Assembly (NCBI RefSeq): GCF_000224145.3
Contig: NC_020179.2
Coordinates: 1,823,612 to 1,887,611, forward strand
Direction: 5' to 3'
From: Ciona intestinalis
Lineage: Eukaryota; Chordata; Ascidiacea; Phlebobranchia; Cionidae
Length of the DNA stretch: 64,000 nt
Every line of letters starts with the position of its first letter. The stretch's first letter is position 1. The position numbers and the translations under genes are program-made. Below are positions 21,601 to 33,896 of this stretch, piece after piece. Below the pieces are notes generated by a model. It was not told where the DNA came from, made no database searches, and saw only the letters and a list, made by a program, of their open reading frames with translations.

Positions 21601-24600
21601 TCCCATCTTCTTCACCCTACTATATAACACGAAATTAGCAATATACCTTCTTATTAATTCCACCCTTTCCTCAGTAATTTTCTATCTGTAGTCTGTACTA
21701 GGTTGCACTAATGACAGCTAGGGCAAATTTTGCGTTATTTTTTTTGGCATACCCTGCCCCAAGACTTTCCCCAAAATAAACCTAATGGTAACATTTGTAT
21801 TTGTCTGACGCCGTGGCAAAGTGGTTGGCGCACCTGCCTCTAACTCAGAGGTAATTGGTTCAAGGCTCTTCGGTGCTATCACTGTGGGCAAATGTGTCCT
21901 TGGGCAAGACACTTAACTGCAATTTCCTAAACCCAGTGGTCACTAATGGGTTGTTCGAATTATCAGCCACACATAAAAAAATCACCCATAAAGTAACATA
22001 CTTGGTAACTTGTAAGTTGGCACGGGGTGTATGAAACAGAACACCTATGTTTAACAACTGTCGTTTTCAGGCCACTACTGAAAAAAACTAAATTAAGTAA
22101 CATTTATTAATTAATAAGCATTTCAATCATATGCAGATGACATAGATGAGGAAGACAGACAGAATGTACAAGACATTCAACGTGCATTAAACATAGAGGG
22201 TGACGTTTTAACAGAGAAAAGAAAGCAGGTTGATTTATCGCATAGTTTTCTCAGTATTTTTTAAACAGAAATGTTAAATTAAATGACATCAAATGTTTTT
22301 TTGGGGAAATTGGTCACTTTTTGGCCATTGCCTTGCTACCTGTTTTCCCATTATGACCCAATATTTTTCTTTAATGCCAATCCCCCCATTGTACGGTTCG
22401 TATCTTTACACACTTTTGTTTCTATTAGAAGTTTAACTTAAAAATAATCAACATAAATAGCTTGTTTCAGTTGTTTGTCTGCTAGGTGTAGCGACCATGC
22501 TTTTTTCCATTTAAGTGTAAATATGTTTTAACTGTGAGCGGGTTTTAACAACTGTTGTTTTGTCGCTATAACCTGTCTTTGTTTAAAATATTTCCTAAGC
22601 TTCGCTTCTATAATCCAAGAGACAAATAAAAGTTATTATTATTTTACCCGATTCATATTGTAAAGTTACATAAGATAATGTCTGTTTTAAACAGGGTGCT
22701 TCAAGTCGTTTGCCCCGTGAGTTGCGAGGTTTGATGGGCGAGGCAAATCTTTGCTACGCACGTGGCGACCATGATGATGCTATCAAGATGTGTATGGAAA
22801 TTATCAGGCTCGGTAAGAATTTTGTTGGGGTAATGTGCTCACCCTGTTTTAAATTCCACACCTTTTGACATATATTGTCATGGAACTTTTTTATAGGAGT
22901 ATAATTGGGGTTGCACGGCATGAAATGTCACTTTAACATTTAAATCAAGAGAGACATCATATGTTTTAGCATTAAACTTAAAATTTAAACCTAACTTTTG
23001 TTGGATGATTAAACAAACAAGCATAGCCAAAATATACAGTATTCCCCATATAATAAGTTAATGAGGTTGTAGAGGTTCCCAATGTTTAAAGTTTATGAGT
23101 ATAACTAAATTTCAACAATAAAAAAATGAACATGATTTAACCCAATTAGATTAGAAGTTTTTATTTAATTATGTTATAATGTCGTATTATTTATTTATTT
23201 ATGTTGTATTACTATATTACCGAATCACTGCAATGCTTATTAAATGAGATATGAGTTATATAGGGACAGGTTTATTGAAATGTTTGATTACACAAAGTAC
23301 AGCTGCTTTGAACAGTTTTTCACAATATAAATATTAGAGCTGTATGTGTCATTGGGCAAGACACTTAACAGCAATTTCTCCAACCCAGTGATCACTAATG
23401 GGTTGTCCAAATTATCAGCCATCCAAAAAAAAATTAAAGAATTACTTCAAAAAAATAACTAACAAAGTAGCATACTAGGTAATTCCTCGTAAGTGGGCAC
23501 GAGGTGTATGAAACAGAACTCCTGTGTTTAACGACTGTCTTTTCCGGCTACGCAAGGATAAAGTAAGTTTCATTCATTTATTCTTTTCATTTATGCATTA
23601 CTTTACTACCCATAGTCCCATATGCTGCTGAACCGTTTGAAACTCTATCTATGATTTACGACGAGAGAGGCGAACCTGAACGATCGCTTCAATACAGTTT
23701 ATTGGCCGCCCATCTCTCACCCAGGGATGCAGACCAGTGGTTACACCTGGCAAATATGTGTTTGAAGCAAAATGAAAACACAAAAGCTATTAACTGTTAT
23801 ACTAAAGGTATATTTGTATTGATTTGCAAGTGTAGAACATACATAGTCCAAAACAATGGTTCTTAAACTTTTTGTATGCTTTACCCTTTTAACAAAGATG
23901 GTTATCAGATTTACCCCCAATATGTAATATGGCGCTCATTTATTAAAAAGCGAAAACAACTAATTCCATCAATTATATTTAATGCGACGGATGCACTAGA
24001 TTTTTGGCAACAAGTTGTTTAATGTCTGGTAAAGTACTACAATTGGCACAATTTTTCCGCTCTGTCAACTGATGTGGATTTTGATTGGTAGCTCATTTAC
24101 CCTCTAAATACGAGGAATTTAACCCCAGGGGTAAATTTACGCCAGTTTAAGAAATGCTGGTCTGAAAACCCACACATGGCATTTTAACACAATGTACCGT
24201 TAACCTACATATTTACATTTACCTAAAAATAAATGTCACATATTTATTCTCATTTGACAGAGCAACTACGTATAAATCTCTTTCTGTGTTTTTTATACGA
24301 CTGTAACTGACTATTTGGACATTGTAATGGTGACTAGCTTGAAGCCACTAAGTAATTTGTTTAGTACACAAAAGACCACATTGGTTTTAACATCCAGTTT
24401 TCAAACCTACTTAACTCAGTAACATTTGTTTAGGTACTAGTGCTCCAACATTAGTAGTTCCTATTAACTTTCCAATTATGTAAACAATGTATAATGGGGT
24501 TGGGAAAGATAGGACACCTTTTTATTCTATTTTCTCATCTCATTTGGTAGTAAACAAAAAACACTCAAAAAATTATAAAACTGTATCCTCACAACTTTCA

Positions 24601-27600
24601 TAGACCGTTCTTAATTGCTTAAAACATGATCAGGATATTTAGATATTATGTTTAAAGGTGTGTCCCATTTTACCCCTTTCTACTATATATTATTTACATA
24701 CTTGAAAAATTAATTGGAAGTACCAGTTAGAGTATATAATACCAAAACATTTATCAATATATTTGTTACAGCATTTAAAGTAAGACCTGATGATTACAAC
24801 ATTGTATGGGAAAACGCCAAACTTCACCAAAAGTTAGGTCTTTTCCACAAAGCAATGGCTTTGTATAAGATTGTGGTCGGCCTCATGCCCAAGTCCTTAT
24901 CTGTGGAGTCTGTGTCTCTTGCAAGGGACATGGCAAAGTAAGAAATTGACATGTTATTTGCTATGCTGTGTGGTAATAAGTTAGGTTCCCACAGTAGCAC
25001 AGTTGGTTAGCGCGTGCCTCTAACCCAGAGGTGATGGGTTCAAGGCGCTTCGCTGCTACCATTGTGGGCGAATGTGTCCTTGGGCAAGGCACTTAACAGC
25101 AATTGCTCCAACCCAGTGGTCACTAATGGGTTGTCCAAATTATCAGATAAAAAAACAAATCGAAAAAATAATTACAAAGTAATATACATGGTAACTCAAA
25201 AGCTGGCAGGAGGTGTATGAAACCGAAACCTGTGTTTAACGACTGTCGTTTCCGGCTACGCAAGAATAAAGTAAGTTGAATGTATGAATGTAACTTATTT
25301 AGTCCTCGCGTGGCCGGAAAACGACAATTGGTTTAACAAGGATGTTCATACAATCTCGTGCCAGCTTACAAGTTACCAAGTATGTTACTTTGTGGATGAT
25401 TATATCATTCATGTGTATCTCACTATCTATTGATATATAGAACTTGCCATTCAAACAATGAAAGCATGCTTGCCGTCGATCTGTTAGAACAAGCACTTGA
25501 ACATCAGGCTTCTGCTTTTAAAGATGAGGATGCTAACATGCTGTGTGAACTGCTGCTGTTATTGGGAAGATATAAAAATGTCCTTGAGGTATTTTGAATG
25601 AATTTTTCTCCATACAGCGGAGGTTTTGTTTTACTTATATATGACTGGCTGTTGTCCTAACAGTTAAAAACTCATATTTAAAATTATAGACAACATTTGT
25701 TCTTAAATTTAGTTTTTTTTTACAATTTTCATTCTCATTTAAGGTCTTATGTCTGCACAGCAGCTTGATTTTGTATTTTTCTGATGAAACTGCTCTGGAG
25801 CCTAAAGAAAAAATAGGTAAAATTATATACATAAAGTGTTTTTTATTAATTCTATTGTAACAGTTTTGCTCATGTAAAATTGATATGCTTATGGGCAACA
25901 TAGCCACTGTAAAAATAGATGTGTCATACTAATAATATCTTGAAAATTTTATAGTTTTTTTTTGAAAATTTTATTTATAGTTTAGAAATATCAAATAAAT
26001 AGCCTGTCAAAATGTCATGTTAACGGCAATTGCTTCAACCTAGTGGTCACTATTTGGTTGTCCAAATCATTAGCCACACATAAAAAACAATCACCCACAA
26101 AGTAACATACATGGTAACTCGTAAGATGGCACGGGGTGTATGAACATACATGTTATAACGACTGTCGTTTTTTAGCCACGGAAGGATAATGTAAGTTACA
26201 TTCATTCATACACATGTAATGTTGGCTGCACTAATAATCTACCAATTCAAGCCTTAATCCCTGATCCTCTAGAATGCCTTTCCATAGGCATAGGATCTCA
26301 CCCATATAGAACAAAATAAATTTTGACCCGTTACATTTTAGGTGATCGTGATATTATTAGTATGACCCTATCTAGTGACCTAGCCATTGATCTTCAATGC
26401 AAAGTTGCCGTGGCAATGATACGGTTAAACAAAAGCTCTTTGGTTGAAGAAATAGCCAGCAATATCTGCAGCCACAACCCCAAAGATATCGGTAAGTTAA
26501 AAAAATTTAATGTTTTTTAAATAAAAAAAATAAAAAAATGTTGTTTATTTTTAAATAAAATGTTTTAAGTAAAATTTGTTTGAAGTAAAAAACAAAACTG
26601 TTTAAAGCAAAATTTAAATAACCATAAAACGTGTAGTAAATTTATATTCTATTTTACATGGAGGAGGTCCTTGTAAAAAATGTTTACTAAATGTAAATTT
26701 ATTATTTCTGTAGTGTGGTCTTGAGGTAATGTAATGGGCCAAATCTCCTCTAAATCCTGTACTGTCTGTATTGACAAGGACCTCACCCATATAGATAAAA
26801 CACAAATTGCCTTTTTTACAGTTATTTTAAGTTAGTACTGTTAAATAGAAGAGATGTAAAACGTTCAAGTCCCTTTTTTAAATTTTTTTGGCTGTTTTAG
26901 TAAGAAAATATGTAAGTTAAAAGTTTAAAGCTGGTTTTGAATGTTGCTGGCCACCTTTAATGCAGTTTTAAATAAGCAATTAAGTATTAGGGATAAGATA
27001 GTAGTAATGCTACTGTTTTTTGAGTAAAATTATGCATGAAATTATATGTAAGAGCTTGGTAATTGATTACCACGTATTGTTTATGTATTTATCACATTTT
27101 TTTCTTGAAGGTATAAAAAATAGCAATATAGCATAGCCTAGGCTACCCCATTTAATATCTTAACATAATAATAACTTTATTTGTTTTTTTTCGATTACGA
27201 TAGCGAAGATTTAGAAATATTTTAAGCGAAAAGAAAGGATATAGCTATAAAACAACAGTTGTTAAAACACGCTTACAGTTGAAAACATATTTATATTTAA
27301 TTGGAATAAAATCAGCATGGTGGCTAAATCTAGTAGACAAACATAACATTTTAATACTTTGTCTTATCCAGGTGACTTGTACTTTGACATGGCGGAGGCA
27401 TACTCTGATGTAGGAGAGCATGAAGAGGCTCTCAAAGTCCTCAATCTTCTCGTAACCTCCCCAGATTACTCTCTCGCTGCTGTATGGCTAAAACACGCAG
27501 AATGTGAGAGGCTATGCGGCAACCTGGAAAGGGCACTGAAAAGTTATAAGCAGTGTGTACGGTTAGCCCCTGGTCACGTGGAAGCACATATTAAGTTTGC

Positions 27601-30600
27601 TGAGTCGTTAAAACTCGCCAATAAATTCTCTGAAGCCAATAAGGTGAGAACAGCTTGCGCTCACTTTTGTTTAGATAAGAAGTTTAACTTGAAAATATTT
27701 AAACATAATTGGCTTGTTTGTCTGCTAGGTGTAGCGAACATGCTTGTTTTGTTTTTTTTGTTGTTATATGTATGTATCTAATTTACTTTATATTTGCATG
27801 GCTAAAAAACGACTATCGTTATAACACGGGTGTTCTGTTTCATACACCTTGTGCCAACTTACGAGTTACTATGTATGTTACTTTGTGGGTGATTATTTTT
27901 TTTGCATTTTTTATGTATGGCTAATATTTTGGACAACCCATTAGTGACCACATATCCTGCCTATTCTTTTAAAATGTTTCTAAATTTTTGCTACTGTAAT
28001 CGAATAGACAAATAAAATTATTATTATAACATTGTTAAACCTAAAAAAAATGGTTAAACTGCCATGAGGCATTAAGACCCAATTCTGAGCTGCATGAAAC
28101 AAGCCAAGGTTTAATTCCACTTATTATTATATTATTGTATTATTAATATATTTATTATACAATTATTATTGTTAAAAAATGGTTTCAATTTCCTAGACAT
28201 TGGAAGAGGCAGACAGCTATGAAGCGGACCCTGATATCCGGATGAAACTGCATTTAACCAGATTCCAAGTTTTGAAAGAATGGGGCGAGAAGTCGCGTAC
28301 AAACAGGTACATAATAAATAATGTGATCTTCGCTATCGAAATAGAAAAAATAAATAAAACTTTTTCATAATATATTAGGGTGAGGGAAAATGCGACACCT
28401 TTTTATTCATTTTGGTGGTAAACAAAACAAAGAAAATTCAAGGAATTATAAAACCCTATTTTCACAACTCCTATAGACCGTTGTTAATTGTCTAAAACAT
28501 GATCAGGATATTTGAAAATTGTGTGTTAATGGTTTCCTGTCTTTTAACCTCAAATGTTTAAAATTCCTATTGTGACCAAATGCTTATAGTATGTATATCT
28601 TTTTTAAGGGATTCTATAGTTCGCAGTTGCAGATGTTTGTGTCCCTTTGTTTCTCTGTTTTTATAACCATTTTTTATTATTTTATGCCTCTTTTACAGAG
28701 ACTGACAGAGCCATTTAGGCGGAATATATCTCTAATACGACAATTGGTTGGACTTGATTTTTGTCTCTTACTTTTCCTTAGCACCAGATCCTTACAATAA
28801 TTCCATCTCAAATTTTTGTTGTTGTTAGATTATCTAAGTTTTCGTTGGCTGCGGACGTGGCTCTGCTGATGTTTGCAAATCGTCTTGGTTCGGCTTTTTC
28901 TGAAGGAAATGTACGTATATAAAATCTTATATTAGTTTCTGTGTATGTTTTGGTGCAGTACTTTTTGTCCAAATTTTTATTGTTACAAAACTTTTTTTTT
29001 AACATGACCCAATCTTTGGGTCAATCCTCATTAAGGCAGATTACCCCCATTGTAGGGCTCGTGTACACTTTTGTTTCTATTAGAAGTTTAACTTGAGAAT
29101 AATTTAACATAAATGGCTTGGTTGTCTGCTAGGTGTAGCGACCTCGCTTATTTTTTTTCAATTAAATGTAAATATGTTTTTAACTGTAAGCGTGTTTTAA
29201 CAACTGTTGTTTTGTTGCTATATCCTGTCTTTTCGTTTAAAATATTTTCAAATCGCTTTACTTTACCCCAACACCTAGAAAGTCCATTTAATTATTTTGC
29301 AATGATATATAACTTTCATAACATGTCAAGTTTTTGTTTGTTTGTTATTAGATTGCAGTAATAAAAAGAAAGAATACATTGCGTAATTCAGCAGCAGGTA
29401 ATCTCTCGTAAAATCCAGTTTTTACTAGTTTTAACAATAAGGTTTTTTACCAGTTTTTACTAGTTTTTGAAGCGATGTGTTCTGGTGTATTTGAATAAAT
29501 GAGTGAATGCAACTTTATCATCGCATAGCCAGAAAACGATAGTGGTTATAACATTGCTGTTCTGTTTCATACACCTTGTGCCAGCTTACGAGTTACTTTT
29601 TTCTGTGTGGTTGATAGTTTGGCAATCTCATTAGTGACCACTGTATATAACATTTATTTGCAGCGTAAAATTTAAATAAAATTAAATATAGTTGTGTAAC
29701 ACATCTGACTTATTTATAGATTAGATTATTATAATTATATTATATTGTGCAAAATATAATGTCAATCTTTTATCACAGGTGATGTGAGACTGGTGAAGAA
29801 AACCAGCTTTTTCTGGGATTCCGACAAAGATTCCAACGTTTTCCTGGATGGCAATCCTTCTATTTTTACCAATGAACAGTGGATAACATTATTCAAAGTG
29901 TGGAATTCTAATTAATATAGTATATAGTGGGTTAAGGGAAGATGGGACACCTTTAGCACATAAAATCTAAATTTCCTGATCGTGCTTTAAACAATTAAGA
30001 ACGGTCTATGGAAGTCGTGAGGATACGGTTTTATATTTCTTTGAATATTCTTTGTTATCTACTAAACGGGACGAGAAAATGCAATGACAATGTGTACCAT
30101 CTTTCCCCGCCCTACTATATTTTCATTCATGAGGTCAATAGACTTAATATAACTATAACTACCTCCATAGGAAACTGCTGCTATTTTGGTTCGATGCCAG
30201 AGATACAAAGATGTGATTAGACTTGGTGATGGTGCACAGTGGCTTGCGTCTTGGTACGACAACGCAGAAACGCGGAATTTGTTGGAACGTGTCGTTTTAT
30301 CCGCTGGTATGATTGGTGGAGATTATGCTAATGCTTATAACGTTGTAAGGTTTGTCAATTTTCGATTTTTTTGCATTATTTGAATTTGTCCTGTTGTTAT
30401 CTTATCTCTTATGCCCACTAAATGGATGACTGTAACTTGCTTTATCCTCCCGTGGCCGGAAACCACAGTCGTTATAACTTGGTTAGTTAATTTCTAATTT
30501 ATTGCGTAAGTTCTGTTTTTTATCTTATACCCACTGAATGGATGAATGTAACTTACTTTATCCCTTCGTGACCGGAAAATGACAGTCGTTATAACACGGG

Positions 30601-33354
30601 TGTTCTGTTTCATACACCTCGTGCCAGCCTACGAGTTACCAAGTATGTTACTTTGTGGGTGATTATTTTGGGGAGATTTTTTTATGTGTGGCTGACAATT
30701 TGGACAACCCATTAGTGACCACTGGGTTAAAGAAATTGTTTTTAAGTGTCTTGCCCAAAGACAAATATGCCCACAATGGTAGCAACGCCGAGGCTTGAAC
30801 CCATTACCTCTGGGTCGTAGGCAAAAGTACTTTGACACAGCACCAGACTGCTAATCGTGACAGTGATATATAATTTTATGAATTTTATCCCTCCTGCACT
30901 TTAGCTCAGAGATTAGATCAATTATATTTAAACTAGTAGATACTGGTTTGACCCCGCTACAAATTTGTGTGGGTGTTTAACTTAGTAGTCACTAATTGTA
31001 ATTGGTTGTCTAAATTGTCCATTATGCACAAAAAATAAGCAAAAGCAGGCACAAGGTTTATAAAATAGAAAACTCGCATGCATAGTCCTAAATCCCTTTG
31101 ATTTTGTAAAATCTATAAATTTCTTATATGGGCTTATTTACAGACAGTGGTTGATCAGTGGACATGAAACAAACCATTTATGGAACATATTTAACCAGAT
31201 AACTGCTCGTACTGGCGAGATTAGACACCACAGGTTTTGTCTTAGAAGATTATTTAAGGTAATATAACACACAGTGTTAAAATTAACCAAACATGACGCA
31301 TTTTATCCAAAACATTATTTCTTTTTTTTATCACTAAACGTGTTTTAACAACTGTTGTTTTACCGTTACTACCCGTATTTTCGCTTTTGTCAACTCTCTT
31401 GTTCTTCGTTATGTTGACCGAAGAGACAAAATAAGCTTCATTTATTTAAACTGTTTGACAAACCATTTAGTCTAAAAAACCATTATTTTTACTATGATGT
31501 ATCGTGTCTTATTGCTCCTTCTGTTTTTACAACAAATTTTTATTTGTTTTCTAGGACTTTTTCAATATTTTGACATTATATTTTGTTTTAAACTGATGTG
31601 TGTAATGTTTCTTCATTTGTTTTACATTTATCACCTACCAATTTTCGATTTAAACATTTTGTATTTTATCTTTTTTAAAGTAAATACTTTTTTTTTCGAA
31701 TTAAATGTAAACTGTTTTTAACTGTAAGCATGTTTTAACAACTGTTGTTTTGTCGCTGTGTATAATCTCGTAATCGCAAAGACTAATAAAAAGTATTGTT
31801 ATTATCATTAATATCCCTTCAGGTTCCCAACCATCTTGCTCTAACTGTATTAAACGGTAACAATTGGCTTGCATCGGGCAGCTACAAGCATGCACTTGGT
31901 GAATACGAAAGAGCTCATAAAATGGTAAGTTTAAAAACTGATCAGTTTTGTATTTCGTAAAATTTTAAGATTTATTTTGCTTAGTCACTAAAATGCTTAT
32001 TTTATGATTTGATAACTAAATATAATTTATTTATCTTCTAATGGCAAGCAACAGCAGTCATTTTAATCAGATTTTCTGTTTTAAACAACTCATGCCAGCT
32101 TATGAGTTACCACATATTAAACTTTGTGGGTGATTGTTTTTTATATTTTATGGCTGACAATTTAGGCAATCCTTTAGTGACCACTAGGTTGGAACAATTG
32201 AATGTAAATGAATGTAACTTACTTTATCCTCGTGTGGCCGGAAAACAACAGTCGTTATCACACGGGTTTAACACCTCATGCCAGCTTACGACTTACCATG
32301 TATGTTACTTTGTGGGTAATTATTTTGTTTGGTTTTTTTAAAAAAAGTTTAAGAAAAAAATCTTTTAGGACCCAGAAAATCCTTTATATCTGCTTCTGCT
32401 TGGAGTTGTATATTTTCACATCGCTTCACAAAAGTATTCGGAACATAAACACTCTCTCATTGTACAAGGAATTGCATTTTTAGACAAGTATCGCAAGGTT
32501 AGTAATTTAGTTAATAATCTTACCAAGATTTTTCCGGAAATTTTTTTGTAATTTTATTTATTATTTTGTTAAAATGTAACTTTTAATAATTTATTATGAA
32601 GGCTGTTGTTTATTAGGTATGTTGCAGTTTTGCTAATCTTTGCTAAAAATTTTGAGAATATTACTATTTTACAATAACAAAAAGTATTATTACTTTACCT
32701 TTTGGGTAATGGGGCAACTCTGGCCTACATTTCAGATCCACAGACATTAATATTACTTTAAGTTACTGTGAGTGTGTATTTCTATGTTTACTACTGATAC
32801 TGAATCATATTAGATAACTAAATTGGCAATACCTTTTCAAGTCTGAAAAATTCATTCAAATTTTAGATACCTAAATAGAAATTCCTTTTCAAGTCTGTAA
32901 ATTCTTTCAAAATTTGGATACCTAAATAGGAATCCTTTTTTAAGTCTGTAAATTATTTTAAAATTTGGATACCTAAATAGGAATCCTTTTTTAAGTCTTT
33001 AAATTATTTCGAAATTTAAATACCTAAATATGAATCCTTTTTTAAGTCTGTAAATGTATTCAATTTTTCATTTACAAATTTTTCCAGCTACGAAACGTAG
33101 ACCAGGAATCTTTCTACAACATGGGGCGAGCACTTCATCAGATAGGTTTGGAAAGTTACGCAGTTCTCTACTACAAACGTGCATTAGCTGTCCCTCCCCC
33201 CACTGTAAAACAACAAAGTGCTCTCGGACACCAAAATATCGTTCCCAAATTTGACCTAACTTGCGAGATAGGATACAATCTTTCACTCATATACAGAAAA
33301 AGCGGAAACACAGATCTAGCAAACAGCACTTTAGCTACCTATTGCATTGTATGA
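18634..33354 (+). CDS. GTF3C3: TFIIIC subunit 3 (TFIIIC102, TPR protein)
   Basis: TPR-rich subunit of TFIIIC, which binds tRNA and 5S promoters and recruits TFIIIB. Twenty-two exons: 18634-18826, 19189-19336, 19730-19818, 20547-20758, 21264-21348, 22137-22228, 22695-22812, 23616-23807, 24772-24937, 25441-25588, 25744-25816, 26342-26491, 27372-27643, 28197-28306, 28829-28910, 29352-29397, 29779-29897, 30171-30349, 31144-31258, 31823-31924, 32369-32497, 33088-33354. All phases agree; 1028 residues (human 886). Residues 1 to about 200 are Ser/Thr-rich and unlike other species; 200-270 are acidic. TPRs run from about 280 to the end, beginning ELRGLMGEANLCYARGDHDD. The end (MGRALHQIGLESYAVLYYKR, YNLSLIYRKSGNTDLANSTL) matches human GTF3C3. 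AATAAA overlaps the stop codon. Introns are dominated by SINEs and MITEs. The first two exons are the least certain. Confidence 0.93.
18978..19165 (-). mobile_element. tRNA-like SINE, 5' two thirds
   Basis: Reverse copy including the tRNA-like head ('gcgctaaccactttgct'). It ends about 25 nt before GTF3C3 exon 2. Confidence 0.8.
19525..19620 (+). mobile_element. ATT-tailed element, 5' fragment
   Basis: 'ttgtttctattagaagttta' followed by 'tctgctaggtgtagcgacca'; truncated at its 3' side. Confidence 0.65.
19827..20115 (-). mobile_element. tRNA-like SINE containing an N gap
   Basis: Reverse copy starting only 8 nt after the donor of GTF3C3 exon 3. Fifty Ns (19943-19992) lie in its middle. The head side ends 'gcgcgctaaccactacacca'. 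Confidence 0.85.
20235..20320 (-). mobile_element. tRNA-like SINE fragment
   Basis: Matches the SINE only over 'ggcacac..tccacaatggtagcagca' and 'aagccttgaa'; cut by the neighbouring fold-back element. Confidence 0.5.
20325..20465. mobile_element. 141-bp element with 24-bp perfect terminal inverted repeats
   Basis: Ends are perfect inverted copies beginning AAGGTGGCTGTACACAGTAT. The interior is GC-richer than its surroundings and shows a second partial inverted repeat (gaattcg). It looks like a small non-autonomous DNA transposon; no clear target duplication beyond TT was seen. GTF3C3 intron 3. Confidence 0.75.
21166..21263 (+). repeat. Duplicated 3' splice-site region before GTF3C3 exon 5
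   Basis: 'tttacaactgtaata' recurs in tandem, and each copy ends in 'acaaaatttcag'. The second CAG is the acceptor used in the model; the first lies about 54 nt upstream. Confidence 0.75.
21429..21622 (+). mobile_element. MITE, GTF3C3 intron 5
   Basis: Full-length copy, both terminal repeats present. Confidence 0.85.
21805..22080 (+). mobile_element. tRNA-like SINE, complete head
   Basis: Head reads 'gccgtggcaaagtggttggc' with B-box-like 'ggttcaaggc', as in a tRNA promoter. Body and part of the tail follow. GTF3C3 intron 5. Confidence 0.85.
22405..22645 (+). mobile_element. ATT-tailed element, near complete
   Basis: Good reference copy of the third family, from 'cacttttgtttctattaga' to the 'ttattattattttac' tail. 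GTF3C3 intron 6. Confidence 0.75.
23345..23580 (+). mobile_element. tRNA-like SINE, head lost
   Basis: Begins at 'gtgtcattgggcaagacac' and runs to the CATT tail, ending about 35 nt before GTF3C3 exon 8. Confidence 0.8.
24491..24684 (-). mobile_element. MITE, GTF3C3 intron 8
   Basis: Full-length copy with moderately worn ends. Confidence 0.85.
24986..25400. mobile_element. Tail-to-tail inverted pair of tRNA-like SINEs
   Basis: 24986-25290 is a full + copy with head 'cagtagcacagttggttagc'. 25283-25400 is a partial reverse copy. Together they fill most of GTF3C3 intron 9 and could fold over about 115 bp. Confidence 0.85.
26020..26215 (+). mobile_element. tRNA-like SINE, head lost
   Basis: Starts at 'taacggcaattgcttcaacc' and runs to the CATT tail. 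GTF3C3 intron 11. Confidence 0.8.
27172..27345 (-). mobile_element. ATT-tailed element, reverse
   Basis: Reads 'gatagcgaagatttagaaat' onward; ends about 25 nt before GTF3C3 exon 13. Confidence 0.7.
27670..28025 (+). mobile_element. ATT-tailed element interrupted by a SINE
   Basis: 5' part 27670-27760 and 3' part 27950-28025 belong to one copy. A reverse tRNA-like SINE (about 27775-27950) lies between them, so this SINE is the younger insertion. GTF3C3 intron 13. Confidence 0.7.
28373..28555 (-). mobile_element. MITE, GTF3C3 intron 14, worn right end
   Basis: Core is clear; the right terminal repeat is reduced to 'ttttaacctcaaatg'. Confidence 0.75.
29050..29275 (+). mobile_element. ATT-tailed element lacking the tail
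   Basis: From 'cacttttgtttctattag' to the 'tgtcttttcgtttaaaatat' region; 3' end replaced. GTF3C3 intron 15. Confidence 0.7.
29490..29645 (-). mobile_element. tRNA-like SINE, partial
   Basis: Tail and body only; the middle is shortened. GTF3C3 intron 16. Confidence 0.75.
29919..30116 (+). mobile_element. MITE 21 nt after a splice donor
   Basis: Full-length copy that starts directly after GTF3C3 exon 17, whose donor is the weak GTGTGG. Confidence 0.8.
30421..30840 (-). mobile_element. Two tRNA-like SINE copies in the same orientation
   Basis: 30421-30480 is a tail fragment. 30536-30840 is a nearly full copy ending near the head. Their shared 'cccactgaatggatgaatg' type flank suggests one inserted beside the tail of the other. 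GTF3C3 intron 18. Confidence 0.75.
31335..31445 (+). mobile_element. ATT-tailed element, 3' half
   Basis: 'gtgttttaacaactgttgtt' to 'aagagacaaaataagcttc'; tail altered. GTF3C3 intron 19. Confidence 0.65.
31680..31805 (+). mobile_element. ATT-tailed element, shortened
   Basis: Internal deletion between 'ttttgtcgctgtgtataat' and the tail; ends 18 nt before GTF3C3 exon 20. Confidence 0.65.
32060..32335 (-). mobile_element. Two adjacent reverse SINE fragments
   Basis: About 32060-32195 and 32200-32335 each show 'catgccagctta' and the 'tttgtgggtgatt' body in GTF3C3 intron 20. Confidence 0.65.
32826..33060 (+). repeat. 51-bp minisatellite, about 4.5 copies
   Basis: Consecutive units start 'gatacctaaataggaatcct' and continue 'tttttaagtctgtaaatta'. 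Two inner units are exactly 51 bp and nearly identical; outer ones are diverged. It fills the part of the last GTF3C3 intron next to exon 22. Confidence 0.9.
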
Positions 33355-33706
33355 ATAAATTTCATTGCGTGTTGAAATCTTTTCCAGTTTTTATGCTACA
33401 ATATTTTGTTTTTTTTTCAATCCAAAACTTCTGACTGCCTTTCACCTTATCAACATTTGAAGTTGAAAAATCATAATGCCTTACCTAAATTGTTATAATC
33501 AGTTCAGTTAATGTTAAAACAATGGTGTATAAAATCTGAACGACAACGACAATATCTGTGTATTTCTTTTTCATTTTCATTTATATAAAATATGAACCCT
33601 TTAAACTTTTAGTAAGTGTTCAACCAGTTCTTTAAGATGGTAATTCTCCAGTCTGTTTGCTTTTCTTAATTCTCTTTTCATGTTGTCTTTTTTATTACGT
33701 TATATA

Positions 33707-33896
33707 GTAGGGTGGGGGAAGATGGGACACCTTTTCATTCTATTTCCACTTTCCATTTAGTTGTGACCAAGAACATTCAAAAAACTATAAAACTGTATCT
33801 TCACGACTTCCATAGACCTTTGTTAATTGTTTAAAACACAATTAAAATATTTGGATATTATGTGCTAAAGGTGTCTCGTCTTCCCCCACCCTACTA
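33707..33896 (-). mobile_element. MITE, 3' flank of GTF3C3
   Basis: Full-length copy with nearly consensus ends. Confidence 0.9.

Noticed and set aside
21807-21870. Possible tRNA gene (A- and B-box-like sequences)
   Set aside because: The same head recurs at 24988, 40078, 49568 and elsewhere, always followed by the SINE body; it is a SINE promoter, not a tRNA gene.
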